From: Hevea brasiliensis
Taxonomy: Eukaryota; Streptophyta; Magnoliopsida; Malpighiales; Euphorbiaceae
Assembly (NCBI RefSeq): GCF_030052815.1
Contig: NC_079504.1
Coordinates: 85,624,249 to 85,688,248 of the forward strand
Length of the DNA: 64,000 nt
Reading direction: 5' to 3'
How positions within the stretch are numbered: position 1 is the first letter of the stretch; each line of letters begins with the position of its first letter. Under the pieces are notes generated by a model that was given only the letters and a program-made list of their open reading frames with translations, was not told the DNA's origin and made no database searches. The translations under genes were made by a program, and so were the position numbers. Shown here in pieces: positions 1 through 12,240 of the stretch.

Positions 1-897
1 CGCTTAGCAGGTGTCATTGGTGCTTTAGAGAGGGAGAAAGAGCTAGGGTTTGGTGAAGGGAATGGAGATTGGAGAGGTATTTGAAGAGGAAGAGTTTGGG
101 AGAGGAAGAGTTTTAGAGTGGATGGGATTGTAGAGGGGATTGGAGTATTTAAAGAGACAAAAAGTCCCTTCATTTTGCGCGTTTTTGCGCCCCTGGCTAT
201 TCCATCTATGACATGATACACGGGTCGTGTATCACCACACGGGTCATGGTTTGAGGACTATGTAATTTTCTGTTCGAAAGTTCCCTTCTTGGATAGGTTA
301 CACGGATCATGTAAATTTGTTTGAGGACTCTTTTAAATTTCTGTTCGTGTAGCTTTGCTAATTAAGTTATATGGCCCGTGTAAATTTATTTGGGGACCCG
401 TGTAACTCTCTATCTCCTTTAAACTCAAAATTTTTCTCTCCATTTATGAAGTACGGGGTGTGTAACATTACATGGGGTCAACCCATGTAAGTTTCTAAAG
501 CTTATGCAAGTATAGTTCCAGGGTTCCAGGATATTACACGGGGCGTGTAAAACTTATACATGGACCGTGTAAATTTCGAGCTCTCCAGTTCTCTCTCTTA
601 TATATTTGATTCATTCTAAAGTATTCCTATCTATATGAATGAGATGAATGCAAAGATTTAGCAACATAGTTACTTCTTCGGTTTTGTGCAATCTCCTCTT
701 GTGTGGTTTTAACTTGATGTTTCCACTCTTCCCTTACCTTCAGTTCCTTGTTTTTACAGAATTGTGATTTGGGGTACCTTCAAAAATTAAAAAACATAAA
801 ATAAAATAATGAAAAGTCAAAGAAGGATTATAGGAGTGTTTGGGTTGCCTCCTAAAGAGTGCTTATTTATAGCCATTAGCTAGATTGCTCTTCAGCT
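1..897 (-). repeat. Non-coding 3' region, possibly part of the 3' LTR, of the minus-strand Athila-type element
   Basis: This stretch lies downstream of the pol relic on the minus strand and holds no coding sequence. Between about 200 and 570 it carries many imperfect palindromes of the type ACACGG..CCGTGT, for example GATACACGGGTCGTGTATC near 217. A TATA-like TTTAAATAC follows on the minus strand near 150. The same order of palindromes then TATA box occurs in the element's 5' LTR (16795-17641), so this may be the U3/R part of the 3' LTR. The two regions are not clearly alignable by eye, so the LTR start is left unassigned. Confidence 0.5.
842..881 (-). other. Conserved post-pol motif of Athila-type elements
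   Basis: On the minus strand, about 20 bases after the pol stop, the sequence reads AGCTAATGGC, then a spacer, then TAGGAGGCAACCC. The other Athila-type family in this window has a closely similar block at the same place after pol (52683-52724, plus strand). This is a conserved non-coding segment of unknown role. Confidence 0.6.
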
Positions 898-2170
898 TCA
901 TTTTTGATGTGGAGGGGTGCTATAGGATCCGTCTTCAATTTTATCCCTTGGGAAGTATGGCTTCAATCTCTGCCCATTAACCTTGAAGGCACTTAAGGGT
1001 TCGCTCTATACTTTTACGGCTCCATGTGGGAAGACTTGAGTCACCTTAAAGGGCCCGGACCATCTTGACCTCAACTTCCCTGGAAAGAGTTTTAATCTTG
1101 AATTGAATAGCAAGACAAGATCTCCTTCTTTAATTTCTTTCCTTGATATACGTTTGTCTCGCCATCTTTTGGTCTTGTCCTTAAAGATCCTAGCATTCTC
1201 ATAGACATCTTGCTTGATTTCTTCCATCACATTGAGCTGTAGAAGCCTTTTTTCACTAGCAGTCTTTAGGTTAAAATTTAAGGTCTGGATTGCCCAATAG
1301 GCCTTGTGTTCAAGTTCGACGGGACGGTGGCATGATTTTCCATAAATCAGGCAAAAGGGTATTGTTCCAATGGGAGTTTTATATATAGTGCGGTTTGCCC
1401 ATAATGCATCATCCAACTTCATAGACTAGTCTTTCCTTAAGCGATTGAATGTTTTCTCAAGGATATGTTTCAGCTCCCTGTTAGAAACTTTTACCTGACC
1501 ACTGGTTTGAGGATGGTAAGGGATTGCCACTTTGTGACTCACTTTATATTTCTTCAATAATGTCTTAAATTGTTGATTGCAGAAGTGATTATTGCCCGTG
1601 GTGTGCCAAATCTTGTGAAGATGTTCTTTTTAAGGAATTTTGTGACGACTCTAGCATCATTTGTTGGTGTTGCTATTGCTTCTACCCATTTTGACACATA
1701 ATCAACACCAACCAGGATATACTTGTTTCCAAAGGAGGTTAGGAATGGACCCATGAAGTCTATTCTCCACACGTCAAATAGTTCTATTTCAAGTATACCG
1801 TGCAGTGGCATTTCATTCCTTCTTGAAATGTTCCCTATTCTTTAGTATTGATCACAAGCTAGCACAAAGGATCTCACATCCTTAAATACATGTGGCCAGT
1901 AAAACCCTGCTTGCAAAATCTTAGCTGCTGTTTTTGTGGTGCCAAAATGTCCTCCATATAGTGATGAATAGTAGTGCTGCAGAATGCTCTCTATTTCCTC
2001 CTCCGGTATGCATATTCTTATTAGCCCATCATTGCATCTCTTGTATAGCAGAGGTTTTTCTCATATGTAGAAGCTCACATCATACAGGAATTTCTTCCTT
2101 TGCTGATAGGACATGTTTGGTGGCAATACCTTGTATACAAGATAATTAACAAAGTCAGCATACCATAGAG
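898..2170 (-). pseudogene. Athila-type integrase, degenerate
   Basis: This is the last part of a Ty3/gypsy pol polyprotein, which would insert the cDNA into host chromosomes. On the minus strand it shows the HHCC zinc-binding region near 1840-2000, where the final Cys of the usual CxxC pair appears as Tyr. The catalytic core start follows (motif WRIDFMGPF, with [16 protein letters not shown] close behind). The C-terminal region ends in the family motif [10 protein letters not shown] (1006-1422). The core and C-terminal segments are in different frames and separated by a stretch with stops. A stop also lies after GAVKV at 1006, while the same frame continues to 898. It is non-functional. The assignment to the Athila/Tat side of Ty3/gypsy rests on these motifs and on the Asp-type primer binding site. 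Confidence 0.8.
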
Positions 2171-2246
2171 CTTAGGATAATGCTAGTAATTGCTTATAAG
2201 GAAATGAGTCATCAATTGGTAAATCCTCAATGTCCCCTATATCTTC

Positions 2247-3669
2247 CTATTTCATCCTTGAGAGATGGTTAGCTACTACGTTCTCAGATCCCTTTTTGTC
2301 TTTGATTTCAAGATCAAATTCTTGTAGGAGTAAAATCCATCTAATCAACCTTGGTTTTGATTCCTTCTTGTTCAAAAGGTACCGAATATCAGAATAGTTT
2401 GTGAATACATTCACTCTTGATCCAAGTAGGTAGGATCTGAATTTATGGATTACAAACACCACTACTATGAATTCCTTTTCTATGGTAGCATAGTTGATTT
2501 GTGCATCGTCAAGCATCTTGCCGGCACAGTAAATGGCATGGATCTTTTTATCCTTTCTTTTTCTGAGTATTGGTCCAATCGCATAGTCACTTACATCGCA
2601 CATCACCTCAAATGGCAGCTCCCAATTAGGTGGTTGCATAATTGGTGTTGAAATTTAGGCTTCTTTGATCCTGTTGAAAGAAACAAGACAATTTTCATCA
2701 AAATCAAAAGAACCATCTTGACTTTACAAGTTAGTGAGTGGCTTAGCTATTTTGAAAAAATCTTTAATAAATTTTCTATAAAAGCCTGCATGTCCCAAAA
2801 AGCTTCGCACTCCCTTGACTGATATTGGTGGTGGTATCTTTTCAATAATTTTAAATTTTGCCCTGTCAACTTCAATTCCTTTTTTTTATATCAAGTGCCC
2901 AAGAACTATACCTTCCCTTACTATGAAGTGACATTTTTTCCAATTTAGAACTAAGTTTGATTCTTCACATCTTTGCAACACTTTGGATAAGTTAGCTAGA
3001 CATTCATCAAAAGTAGTTCCTAGATAGAAAAATCATCCATAAGAACTTCCATGATATTTTTAATGTAATCAGAGAAAATGACCATCATGCATCTTTGAAA
3101 AGTAGCAGGGGCATTGCAAAGATCAAAAGACATTCTTCTATATGCAAAGGTTCCAAAAGGACATGTGCATGTGGTCTTTTCCTAGTCTTCTAGGTGAAAA
3201 GGAATTTAGAAAAATCCTAAATACCCATCTAGATAACAAAAGTAGGAATGTTTTACTAGCCTTTCTAACATTTGGCTATAAAAGAAAGAGGAAAATGGTC
3301 CTTTCTGGTGGCACTATTTAATTTCCTAGAGTCTATGCACATGCGCCCACCAGTGACTACCCTAGTAGGGATCAATTCATTGTTTGCATTTTGAATGACA
3401 GTTATCCCACCCTTCTTAGGCACTACATGCACTAGACTAACCCATTTACTATCAGAAATTAGGTATATAATACCCGCATCTAATAGTTTTAGAATTTTTT
3501 TCTTAACTGCTTCTTTCATGTTTGGGTTAAGTCTCTTTTGATGTTCAGTAGTAGGTTTACTGTTTTCCTCCATGGGTATCCTATGCATGCAAATTGAAGG
3601 ATTAATTCCTTTTAGGTCTTCTATTTTATACCCTATAGCTTTACTATGGGTCTTAAGAACCTTTAACAA
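2247..3669 (-). pseudogene. Athila-type reverse transcriptase and RNase H, degenerate
   Basis: Reverse transcriptase makes the element cDNA and RNase H removes the RNA template. The N-terminal RT part is at 3265-3669, with KPTTEHQKRLNPNMKEAV and RMCIDSRKLNSATRKDHFPL. The catalytic loop is at about 3020-3060 on the minus strand and reads VLMDDFSI, so the two catalytic Asp residues survive, followed by a TAG. RNase H is at 2247-2639, with [13 protein letters not shown], then [20 protein letters not shown], then [20 protein letters not shown] at its end. Several frameshifts separate these parts. An intact family member would carry them in one continuous frame. Confidence 0.82.
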
Positions 3670-3799
3670 ATTTTCCTCTTCTTCAGTTGATAGGCTAGCA
3701 TTTATAATAATAGGACATTTAGAGTTTGAGTCTAAGAATGCGTACCTTAGTGTGGAGGGGAGAAGTTTCAGTTCTACCTATTTGGTGTCGTCCTATGAC

Positions 3800-4477
3800 T
3801 TAGAGAGCTTGAGCTAAGGGTAGAGATAGGCTAGCTTCTAAAGATTGTGCAAAAGCTGTAATTTCTGTGTTTTCATTATCTGTTGTGTGGCAGTGCATTA
3901 TGCATGCTTCTAAAGGATCTTCAGGATGTGTTTTGTGCAATTCCTCTTCAACTAGCTTATCAGTTATGTTAACCTTTAAGCATTCATCAGGTTTAAGTTT
4001 ATGCTTTACTGCTTTGAACAGGTTAAATTCCACATCTTCATCTCCTACCTTGAGTGTTAACCGCCCATTTTTAACATCTATGATAGCTTCGGCGGTTGTC
4101 AAGAAAGGTCTTCCCAGGATGATAGGAATTTGGACATCCTTTTCCATTTTTAGGACAACAAAATCAACAGGGATGAAGAATTTTCTCACCTTGATGGGGA
4201 TGTTTTCTAGGATGCCCACCAGGTACTTGACAGACTGATCAGCCAGTTGCAGTAAAATTATTGTGGGTTTGAGCTCTCCTACATCTAGCTTCTAACATAT
4301 TGATAGAGGCATTAGACTCACACTTGCACCTAGATCATAGAGTGCCTTGTCTATCTTCATGTTGCCAATAAGACAAGGTATGGAAAAGCTTCTTGGATCC
4401 TTCAACTTTGGTGGCAGCTTATTTTGCAATATGGCACTGCATTCCTCTGTAAGAGCAACAGTTTCATAATCTTCCAA
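3800..4477 (-). pseudogene. Athila-type aspartic protease, degenerate
   Basis: This pepsin-like protease domain would cleave the Gag-Pol polyprotein. On the minus strand 4292-4477 carries the active-site motif DLGASVSLMP (canonical D-x-G-[AS]). It is preceded by KLKDPRSFSIPCLIGNMKI, a characteristic Athila-type lead-in. The second half (3800-4219) holds the flap-side motif IPIILGRPFLTTAEAIIDVK. The two halves share a frame and are split by a short stretch with a stop near 4290. The active-site residues look intact here, unlike the related relic at 17642-18450. Confidence 0.8.
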
Positions 4478-4879
4478 TCTTTTATTCTTTAAAGAATCTC
4501 TTTAAGGAACTTAGCATAGGATGGCATCTAAGTGAGTGTTTTTGTGAAGGGAATGTTAATGTAAAGTTTCTGTAAAACCTCTAAAAACTTTCCAAACTGT
4601 TTTTCCAGTTTAGGCTTCTGGAATCTTTAGGCAAAAGGTAGAAGAGGTTGATATGGCTCTTCCTCCTTTAGCTTTTTCTTTTTCTTTGTTTCCTCTTCCT
4701 GTTCCTTTTTAGCTTATTCCTCCTTCTCCTCTGTTTGGTTATCAGATTCATCAGAGGTTTGTTCAGTTGATTTTTCCTCTGATGGTTATTTTTCTAATAT
4801 TCTATTGCTCCTCAAGGTAACTGCCTTACAGTGCTCTTTGGGGTTCATTTCTAGTTGACTTGGCGGTTTACCAGCAACC

Positions 4880-6125
4880 TTGCTTGAAGAACTTGCCTAT
4901 TGAGCAATTTGGTTTTCAAGCATCTTATTGTGGGTGGCTAGTTGATCCATTCTGGAAGCTAACTGCTTTATCATTTCATTTTGCTGTTGTTAGGTTACTA
5001 GGAAGCCCTCCATCATGATTCTATAGTTAACTTTGGTTTAGGCTATTGAGTTTGAGGAGGTAGCGATGGCTATGCAAGGTTTTGTTCTCTGTTCTGAAAA
5101 CTTGGGGGTGCTGGTGGTCTGTACCCTTGCTGTTTGTTCATTGGCTGATTGTGCGAGTTAGACCATGAGAAGTTAGGGTGGTTTCTCCATCCAGGGTTGT
5201 AGGTGTTTGAATAAGGGTTGTTGACTTGCCTCTGGTTAAAGTTTCCTCTATTATTCACATAGTTTAGCTATTCAATAGAGGGCTCATTGAATTTGTTACA
5301 TTCTGAAGTCATACACCCTCCTCCACAGCTATCGCAGTGTTGATTGTTCATCCCTATAGCATTGGCTTGCATTCTGTCAAGCTTTTTGGTGAGCTAGTCA
5401 AATTAAGCATTTATCATACTTAAGGCATCCACTTCTAGGATCTTTGCTATTCTTCTTGTGTCTTCCCTTTCATTTGTCCACTCATAGTTATGATAGGCGA
5501 CCCTCTCTAGAAGTTTAAGAACTTGTGTTACTGTTTTCTCCATCAGGTCTTCTTCTGTAGCTGAATCTACTGTTCTCCTTGTAGAGGGCAGTAGCCCATT
5601 ATAGAAATTTTGAACTAGGAGCCATTCCTCTATGCCATGGTGTGGACATTCCCTCTGTAAGTCTTTATATCTCTCCCATGCATCATAGAGTGATTCACCT
5701 TCCTTTTGCCTAAAAGTATTAAGTTCAACCCTTAACTTTGTAGTCTTCACAGGTGGGAAATACCTTGCTAAAAATGCTTGCGAGAGATCTTCCTAAGTTG
5801 TGAATGTATCAGCTAGTTGAGAGAGTAACCACTTCCTTGCTCTATCTCGAAGGGAGAATGGGAATGCTCTGAGTCTTATAGCTTGGTTAGAGACTCCATT
5901 CATCTTGAATGTGTCACATAGGGCAAGAAAGCACTAGAGGTGGTAGTGTGGATCTTCTATAGCTGAACCTCCAAACTGGGTCTATTAGATCATCAAGAGC
6001 GATATCGATCTTAGTTCAAAATTATTAGCCTCCACTGTGGGTCTTGTAACACTAGGCTAGAATCCTTGGATAGATGGGGCTCCATAAGCCATCGAAGGTC
6101 TTGGCTAGTTGTTGTTGTTGTCCAT
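4880..6125 (-). pseudogene. Athila-type gag, degenerate
   Basis: Gag forms the virus-like particle. The minus-strand start at 6125 is the first ATG after the primer binding site and opens MDNNNN. The retrotransposon gag domain is clearest at 5403-5750 (GESLYDAWERYKDLQRECPH). A Cys-rich cluster lies near 5312-5345, and the typical Athila gag tail (NPYSNTYNPGW) is at 5070-5258. Between 4880 and 5010 the frame is open except for TAA and TAG codons at positions where Gln (CAA/CAG) fits the context. A small deletion near 5775 shifts the frame between the N-terminal part and the gag domain. Confidence 0.8.
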
Positions 6126-6373
6126 GATAGGAGTTTCTAAATTTTCTTGATCTTGTTCTTGGTGTCTCCTTTCTCGCTTAATGCTTCTTAGAGTCCTATC
6201 TATCTTGGGGTCCAAGTCCAAAATTTATTCCCTTGGTTTTGTTCTGATCATGTACCAAACCAAATACCGGAGAGAAAGTAAAAGAATGAAAATAAATTAA
6301 TTAAATTTAAATAGTAAATGTAAATGCCTAAATCAGCTAAATTTCCTATTGCCTAATATTACTAGAAATAAAT
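6126..6373 (-). other. 5' leader of the minus-strand Athila-type element
   Basis: This untranslated leader lies between the primer binding site and the gag ATG. It is AT-rich and no further signal is visible. Confidence 0.55.
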
Positions 6374-6391
6374 TCCTCAACAACGGTGCCA
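6374..6391 (-). other. Primer binding site, tRNA-Asp type
   Basis: The minus strand reads TGGCACCGTTGTTGAGGA, close to the TGGCGCCGTTGCCGGGGA expected for Athila elements primed by tRNA-Asp. It marks the inner edge of the 5' LTR, which ends just above it near 6395. The substitutions fit an old copy. Confidence 0.75.
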
Positions 6392-6394
6392 AAA

Positions 6395-7165
6395 ACTTAT
6401 TTTTTCCGATTTTTCAACCCCGAAAGTGCACGGATCGCTAAAAAATAATAAAGTAGTGAGTAGAGTATCGTCCCATTAAGAATTTAATTAGCAAGTACCT
6501 AACTACATAGTAATTTTGACTGTCTAGGCTATCAAATAAAATGAGAGAGTGAAACTGATCTATTTTGAATACTAAAGACTTGAAGGATAACGAATTTAAA
6601 ATGAGACAATCTATTAAAATAATTCTAGAATTAAGATTTCACACTTCAACCTTATTATGGGTTTAATCTTATTCATTCATTGGATTGAAGATCGTTGCGT
6701 TGATGAAAATTAATCCTAAGATATCCTAGGTCCTCTCTCAAGGCACCTAAGGCGTGTTTCAATTAGAGCTAAACCCTACTTTCGTTGGTGATTAGTCCTA
6801 ATAAAAAAACTTTAAGTTCTATGATTAATTATGAAACTCCACAAAGGTCATCAGCCTATCTCTAGGTAAGATTTTCTAGGTCTAAAATCCTAATTTTCTA
6901 ATACTAATCTTCACCTTTCAGTTCTTCAATTAGTATTTTATATCATAGCTAGGTAGGTACCAATACGTAGCATGCATTAGGAACACAAGAAATTGAATCA
7001 AAGAACAAAACTCAAATCCCATAAATAAAACTCAATATTTATCCATAATAATGATTACAAGCATTACTCTCTTAATTCTAGAATAAAAAAAAACTACTCA
7101 CTCGTGGTGAGTTTAGCAAACATAATAAAAATGAAATAAAAGAACGTGAAAGCACCCTAGAGAAA
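6395..7165 (-). repeat. Athila-type 5' LTR, primer-proximal half
   Basis: This is the inner part of the 5' LTR of the minus-strand Athila-type element. It ends at the copia insertion, and the outer part continues at 16795. It closes with AGAAA (7161-7165), which is repeated at 16790-16794 on the far side of the copia element. Confidence 0.65.
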
Positions 7166-9258
7166 CGGAAGCATGAAAAACACAAGTTTAGATCTTTGAA
7201 TTCAAAAATTTTTCATCTAGGGTCACGTGCATCATGCAAGATTCATTTTTATCTATTTGATTTTAATGATAAATAGCATATTAAAACTCTTTTAATATGT
7301 TTTTGGATCTACATTTACCATTGAAGATTTTAGAATTAACAGATTAATTCATTATAACCCTAGATTAGATCAAGAACAAGTGCTCTAACCCTTTTGATGC
7401 ACTGCAGTGTATTTGGCACCTTTGGAATGCGCCTAGGACACCAGATGTTGTCCCTCTAGCTTGTCCACACCAAGATCACCAATGGCAGCCCCTTGAATAG
7501 CTTCTAAAGCTTTTCCAATCAATTAGAAAATCAGGTTTTGCCTTTTAAGAGATTACAGATGTAAACTGGACACTAGAAACAATTTCTAGTATTTTTAATT
7601 CAAGAGATTGTTGGCAAATCTATTTGAATTGATGAAAGATGAAGAAGAAGAGAAGAAGAACACTCCAAGGGTGGCTGCACCAAGAGAATACAGCAGCTTG
7701 TATTTTTGTAGTTTCATCCTTACACTTATATAGCTAGGTCACCACTTAAAACCCTCGCCACATGTCACCTTCTTATTGGCTTTAGGTTTAATTCACCCAA
7801 TCACATTTGTGCCAAGTGTCAAACCTATATTTAATCTTGACTTTGATCATCTTATATGATTAAAAGACATATAGCAAGCCTATGTGTAGTGCCATATGTC
7901 ACCATCTCATGATGCCACATGTCACACTGTGAAATGACCAAAATACCCTTGTATCTTAATTTTGAGTTCTCAATCCAAAATAATTATTTCTCTTCTTCTA
8001 ATCAATTTATATCAAATATAAATTAATTAATTAATCTTTATTAATTAATTTATCATTAATTAAAATCATATTTAAACACTTTAAATATAAATTTAACTTA
8101 TACTATACATCTAATAACCTAGATTTGGTTTCAAGCCATGCTAAGGACTTTGCAATCTAATTGCAAACCAAACCTATTTAATTAATCAATTAAACTCTTT
8201 AATTAATTAATTAAATCATATTTAATTTGGTGATTACTTGTGTATGTGTGTGACTTACTAGTTGGCAATGAGACATGAGATCAACTCTTAATATCATCAG
8301 AACTCTTTCTTACCATAAATGGTTTGTCTAAATCATTTTATGCAGCTCATAGACTATGGTTAACACCTAGCATAGCATGCCATAGCCACCCAATCAGTAT
8401 TAAGGTTTACCTTAAATGAACCTATAATCACATGTTACCATGCACTAGAATCTCTCTGTTACAAAATCCTAATTCGAGCTGGAGTTATGGTTTATGTCAA
8501 ACCCCATTTGCTATGAATATTATGTTCTCTTTTAATTCCAGTTGTTGATTAAAAAGATTTTCTCATCAAAAAGTCTTTTTTAATTAAATCTATCTGTCAT
8601 GGCCAGGAACTTAAAACATCAAGAACAATTGAATGAACATAGGATTTTATCCCTATTTACTTAGGGTAACAGATTCCATCTTTATCAACACCTACCTCTA
8701 TATATAACTAGTAGGAGCCAACACATGCCCATATACCCATACACAGTACAAGTATGAAAGCAATATCAAACTCAAACCATCTATATACAAGATAACTGTG
8801 CTATCTTAGGTCTAAAGATTATATGCACTGATATGATTTATGACAATACATTGACAAGAGTAAACTCCATGTGCTTGTCATAAATGTCACTAGTTCGACC
8901 TACTTATCATGTATAAGTGCCTATCATGTTTGTTATATGGCATGAGACTCACCATTCCATCTTATTTACATCTCATATAAATAACTTGGGAACAAACATA
9001 ATTACAATCTTTCTGGATAAGTTATGTCCTTATTGTGAAGTATCCTCGATTGTGAACCAATTTATGATACTTTGTGCTAGAAATACTGTCACTTATATTC
9101 TTAGCAACTTAAGAATAGAATTTCTAACAAAATATCAATAGACCTTTTTTATTACACATAAATATATTATGTAAACAGAAAAGTGGAAATGCCTTTTAAT
9201 TAATAAAACATGTACAAGATACATACTAAATGATATGCTCCAGAGCATACTACTAACA
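7166..9258 (-). repeat. Copia 3' LTR (family C)
   Basis: Read on the minus strand it starts TGTTAGTAGTATGC at 9258. It matches the 5' LTR (14679-16789) and the solo LTR at 22798-43763 along its length. The terminal bases expected at the other end are missing, so it stops at CATGCTTCCG. Confidence 0.85.
7725..7732 (-). promoter_or_regulatory. Probable TATA box of copia 3' LTR
   Basis: The minus strand reads TATATAAG inside the LTR. The matching site in the 5' LTR near 15245 is changed to TATATTAG. The solo LTR C keeps TATATAAG at 24334. Confidence 0.5.
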
Positions 9259-9275
9259 ATCTCCCACTAGCACTA
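9259..9275 (-). other. Polypurine tract of the copia element
   Basis: The minus strand reads GCTAGTGGGAGATTG directly against the 3' LTR start. This is the usual position and composition of a plus-strand primer. Confidence 0.7.
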
Positions 9276-11089
9276 GAGCCATTCATTACAATGCCTTATA
9301 CCCATCTTCTCAAGATGTCAGTCTAACTGTGTTTGTGATAAAGGCTTAGTGAATGGATCAGCAGGATTTTTCAGCTGATGCTATTTTCTGCATGGCTATA
9401 TAGCCTTGCCCAACTATTTCTCTGATAATGTGGTACCGCCTTTCTATGTGTTTGAATTTCTAGTGAGATCGGGGTTTTTTTATATCCAAACAGCTTTTTT
9501 TGCAGCATCTGATGTAGCAATATACTCAGCCTCTATAATGGAATTTGCAGTCATACTCTGTTTGGAACTCTTCTAACTGACTGCACTTCCATTACAAATG
9601 AACACAAACCCAGAGGTAAACTTTCTATCATCGATATCTGATTGGAAATCAAAATCAATATAACCATCCAATTGCAAGTCACCACCTCCATATATCAAGA
9701 ATAAATCCTTAGTTCTTCTCAAGTACTTAAGGATATTCTTGACAACTATCTAGTGTTTCAAACCTAGATTGGATTGATACCTGTTAGTCAAACTAACAGC
9801 ATATGCGATATTCGGCCTAGTACACAACATTGCATACATGAAACTTCCAATAGCCGAAGCATGTGGAATCCTGGCCATTTTATCTCTTTCTTCAGGTGTC
9901 TTTGGTGACATTTCTTTAGAAAGGTGGATACCATGTCTCACTGGTAACAATCCTTTCTTGGAATCAAGCATGTTAAACCTCTTTAACACCTTTTCCAAGT
10001 ATAGACTTTGGTAAGCCAATTATTCTTTTCGCTTTATCTCTATATATGCGAATCCTAAGAATATAGGTTGCCTCCCCTAAGTCTTTCATGGAGAATGTAT
10101 TTGACAACCACACCTTTGCAGTTGTCAACATGCCTGTGTCATTACCCATCAATAAAATGTCATCCACATATAAGACAAGGAAAGTGACAGCACTATCACT
10201 AACCTTCTTATATACACATGGCTCATCCTTATTTTTTATAAAACTAAATGACTTAATGGCTTCATCAAAACGGATGTTCCAACTCCTTGAAGCTTGTTTC
10301 AACCCATAAATGGATTGCTTTAGCTTGCATACCTTGGAACCATCTTGGGATTCAAAACCCCTAGGTTATTCCATGAAAATGTTTTCTTCAATGTATCCAT
10401 TGAGAAAAGCTGTTTTGACATTCATCTGCCAAATCTCATAATCATAGTATGTAGCTATTACTAATAGAATCCTAATTGATTTAAGCATGGCAATAGGCGA
10501 GAAAGTCTCCTCATAGTCGATTCCTTGCCTTTGGTGAAACCTTTTCGCTACTAGACTTGCTTTATAGGTCTCTACCTTTCCATCAGAACCAATTTTCTTC
10601 TTCAAAACCCATTTGTTCCCTATAGGTACAATACCTTCAAGTGGGTCAACATGATCCCAAACTTGATTCTTATACATGGAATCAATTTTTGGATTTCACA
10701 GCATCAATCCATTTTGAAGAGTCTATATCTGATACAGCTTCTTCATAGGTAAGTGGATCATCTCCATAATCTACTTCTTCATGAGTAGACAACTCTTATT
10801 CTTCTTCATGAAGGAAACCATATCTCACTGGTGGGTGAGATACCCTAGTTATTCTATGAGGAATAGCTGTAGATGTTTGATCAATAGGTGTAGGTTGACT
10901 AGCTGGATCTATATCCATCTAATCTGTTGGTTGGTCAGAATTCTCCAATTCCAACTCTATTTGCCTTCCTTTGCCCCCTTCTTGAACAAACTGTTGTTCA
11001 AGAAATGTGGCATCTCTAATTATTACAACCTTTTGTGATGTAGGCAAATAAAAATAATATCCAAAACTATCTTTTGGATATCCAACAAA
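9276..11089 (-). pseudogene. Copia reverse transcriptase and RNase H, degenerate
   Basis: The RT begins near 10677 with NKWVLKKKIGSDGKVETYKA and the motif DYEETFSPIA (10366-10677). It continues at 9973-10302 with FLVLYVDDILLMG, which keeps the copia YVDD catalytic loop, and the linker at 9750-10019 holds GSFMYAMLCTRPNIAYAVS. RNase H follows at about 9290-9740, with DFDFQSDIDDRKFTSGFVF and EAEYIATSDAAK, and ends near NPADPFTKPL. The RT parts are in different frames, and RNase H has several TAG/TAA codons, some at expected Trp or Gln positions. The pol order (IN before RT) confirms Ty1/copia. Confidence 0.85.
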
Positions 11090-12240
11090 TCAACCCTTTT
11101 TTGATCTGGTTTCCAATTTATCAGTGTTCAGCTTTTTGATATAAACTGGACAACCCCAAATCTTAACATGCTTAAGACTTGGTTTTCTTCCATGCCATAT
11201 CTCATAAGGTGTGGAAGATATTGATTTTGATGGAATCCTATTTAGAATATACAAAGCTGATTCTAATGTAAATCCCCAAAAGAAGATTGGCATATCAGTA
11301 TAGCTCATCATACTACGTACCATATCCAATAGGGTACGATTTCTCCTTTCAGATACACCATTCAACTGTGGTGTTCCTGGAGGAGTCAGCTGGGAAACAA
11401 TGCCATGCTCTCTCAAGTATTCATCAAATTCAGTACTTAAGTATTCACCTCTATGATCTGATCAAAGAGCTTTAATACTTTATCCTGTTTAATTTTCTAC
11501 TTCAGATTTAAATTCTTTGAACTTTTCAAAGGATTCATGTTTGTATTTCATCAAATACAAATACCCAAACCTTAATTTATCATCAGTAAAGGTAATAAAA
11601 TAGTGAAAACTGCCTCTAGCCATTTCTTTAAATGGACCACATACATCACTATGTATTAGCTCCAAAATATTTTCAGCTCTTAGCCCTTGTCCAACAAAGG
11701 TTGATCTAGTCATTTTTCCCTAAAGGCAAGATTCATAAGTTGGAGTAGGTTCAAAACCCAATGAGGATAGAATCCCCATTTTCTCCAGTTTTGTAATCCT
11801 ATCTTCTACAACATGACCTAACCTTAAGTGCCAAATATATTTTGAACTTGAGTTGATTTTTACCATGGCATTGCATTCATTTAGATCACTTGTATGCATT
11901 TTGTGTTTCTCATTATTATCCAAATAATAAAGACCATCATTCATATAATCTGAATCAACATATTTATTTCCAAAATAAATATTGCAAACATCATCTGTGA
12001 ACTGAAATTCATAGTCATTTCTAGTCAAACTAGATATAGAAATGATGTTCTTAAAAGCATTAGGTACATATAAAATATTATCCAAACACAAAACGTGTCC
12101 AGGCATGTAAAAAGATTTAGATCCTATGGCTAAAGCTTCAACAGTTGAGCCATCGCTAATCCAGAGTCTAACATCTCGAGAACGCAAGCTGCTACTATTT
12201 GCTAGTTTCTACATATCATAAGAAATGTGAGAACTGACAC
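11090..12240 (-). pseudogene. Copia protease end and integrase, degenerate
   Basis: The protease active site region lies at the 12209-12250 edge and reads VLDTSVSSHI where copia proteins usually have D-[ST]-G-[AS]-S. The Gly appears changed to Ser and the next Ala to Val, both transitions. The integrase follows at 11720-12187 (zinc-binding region with HLRLGH), 11489-11713 (core, IHSDVCGPFKE) and 11090-11416 (NGVSERRNRTLLDMVRSMM, which holds the catalytic Glu). Frame changes separate the three segments, so no active enzyme is encoded. Confidence 0.82.

Noticed and set aside
8917..9141. Open frame of 74-96 codons shared by three family C LTRs (8917-9141, 16448-16705, 22881-23171), antisense to the element
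   Set aside because: It is always on the strand opposite to the element, inside the LTR. Most base differences between copies change the amino acid, so there is no sign of protein-level selection.
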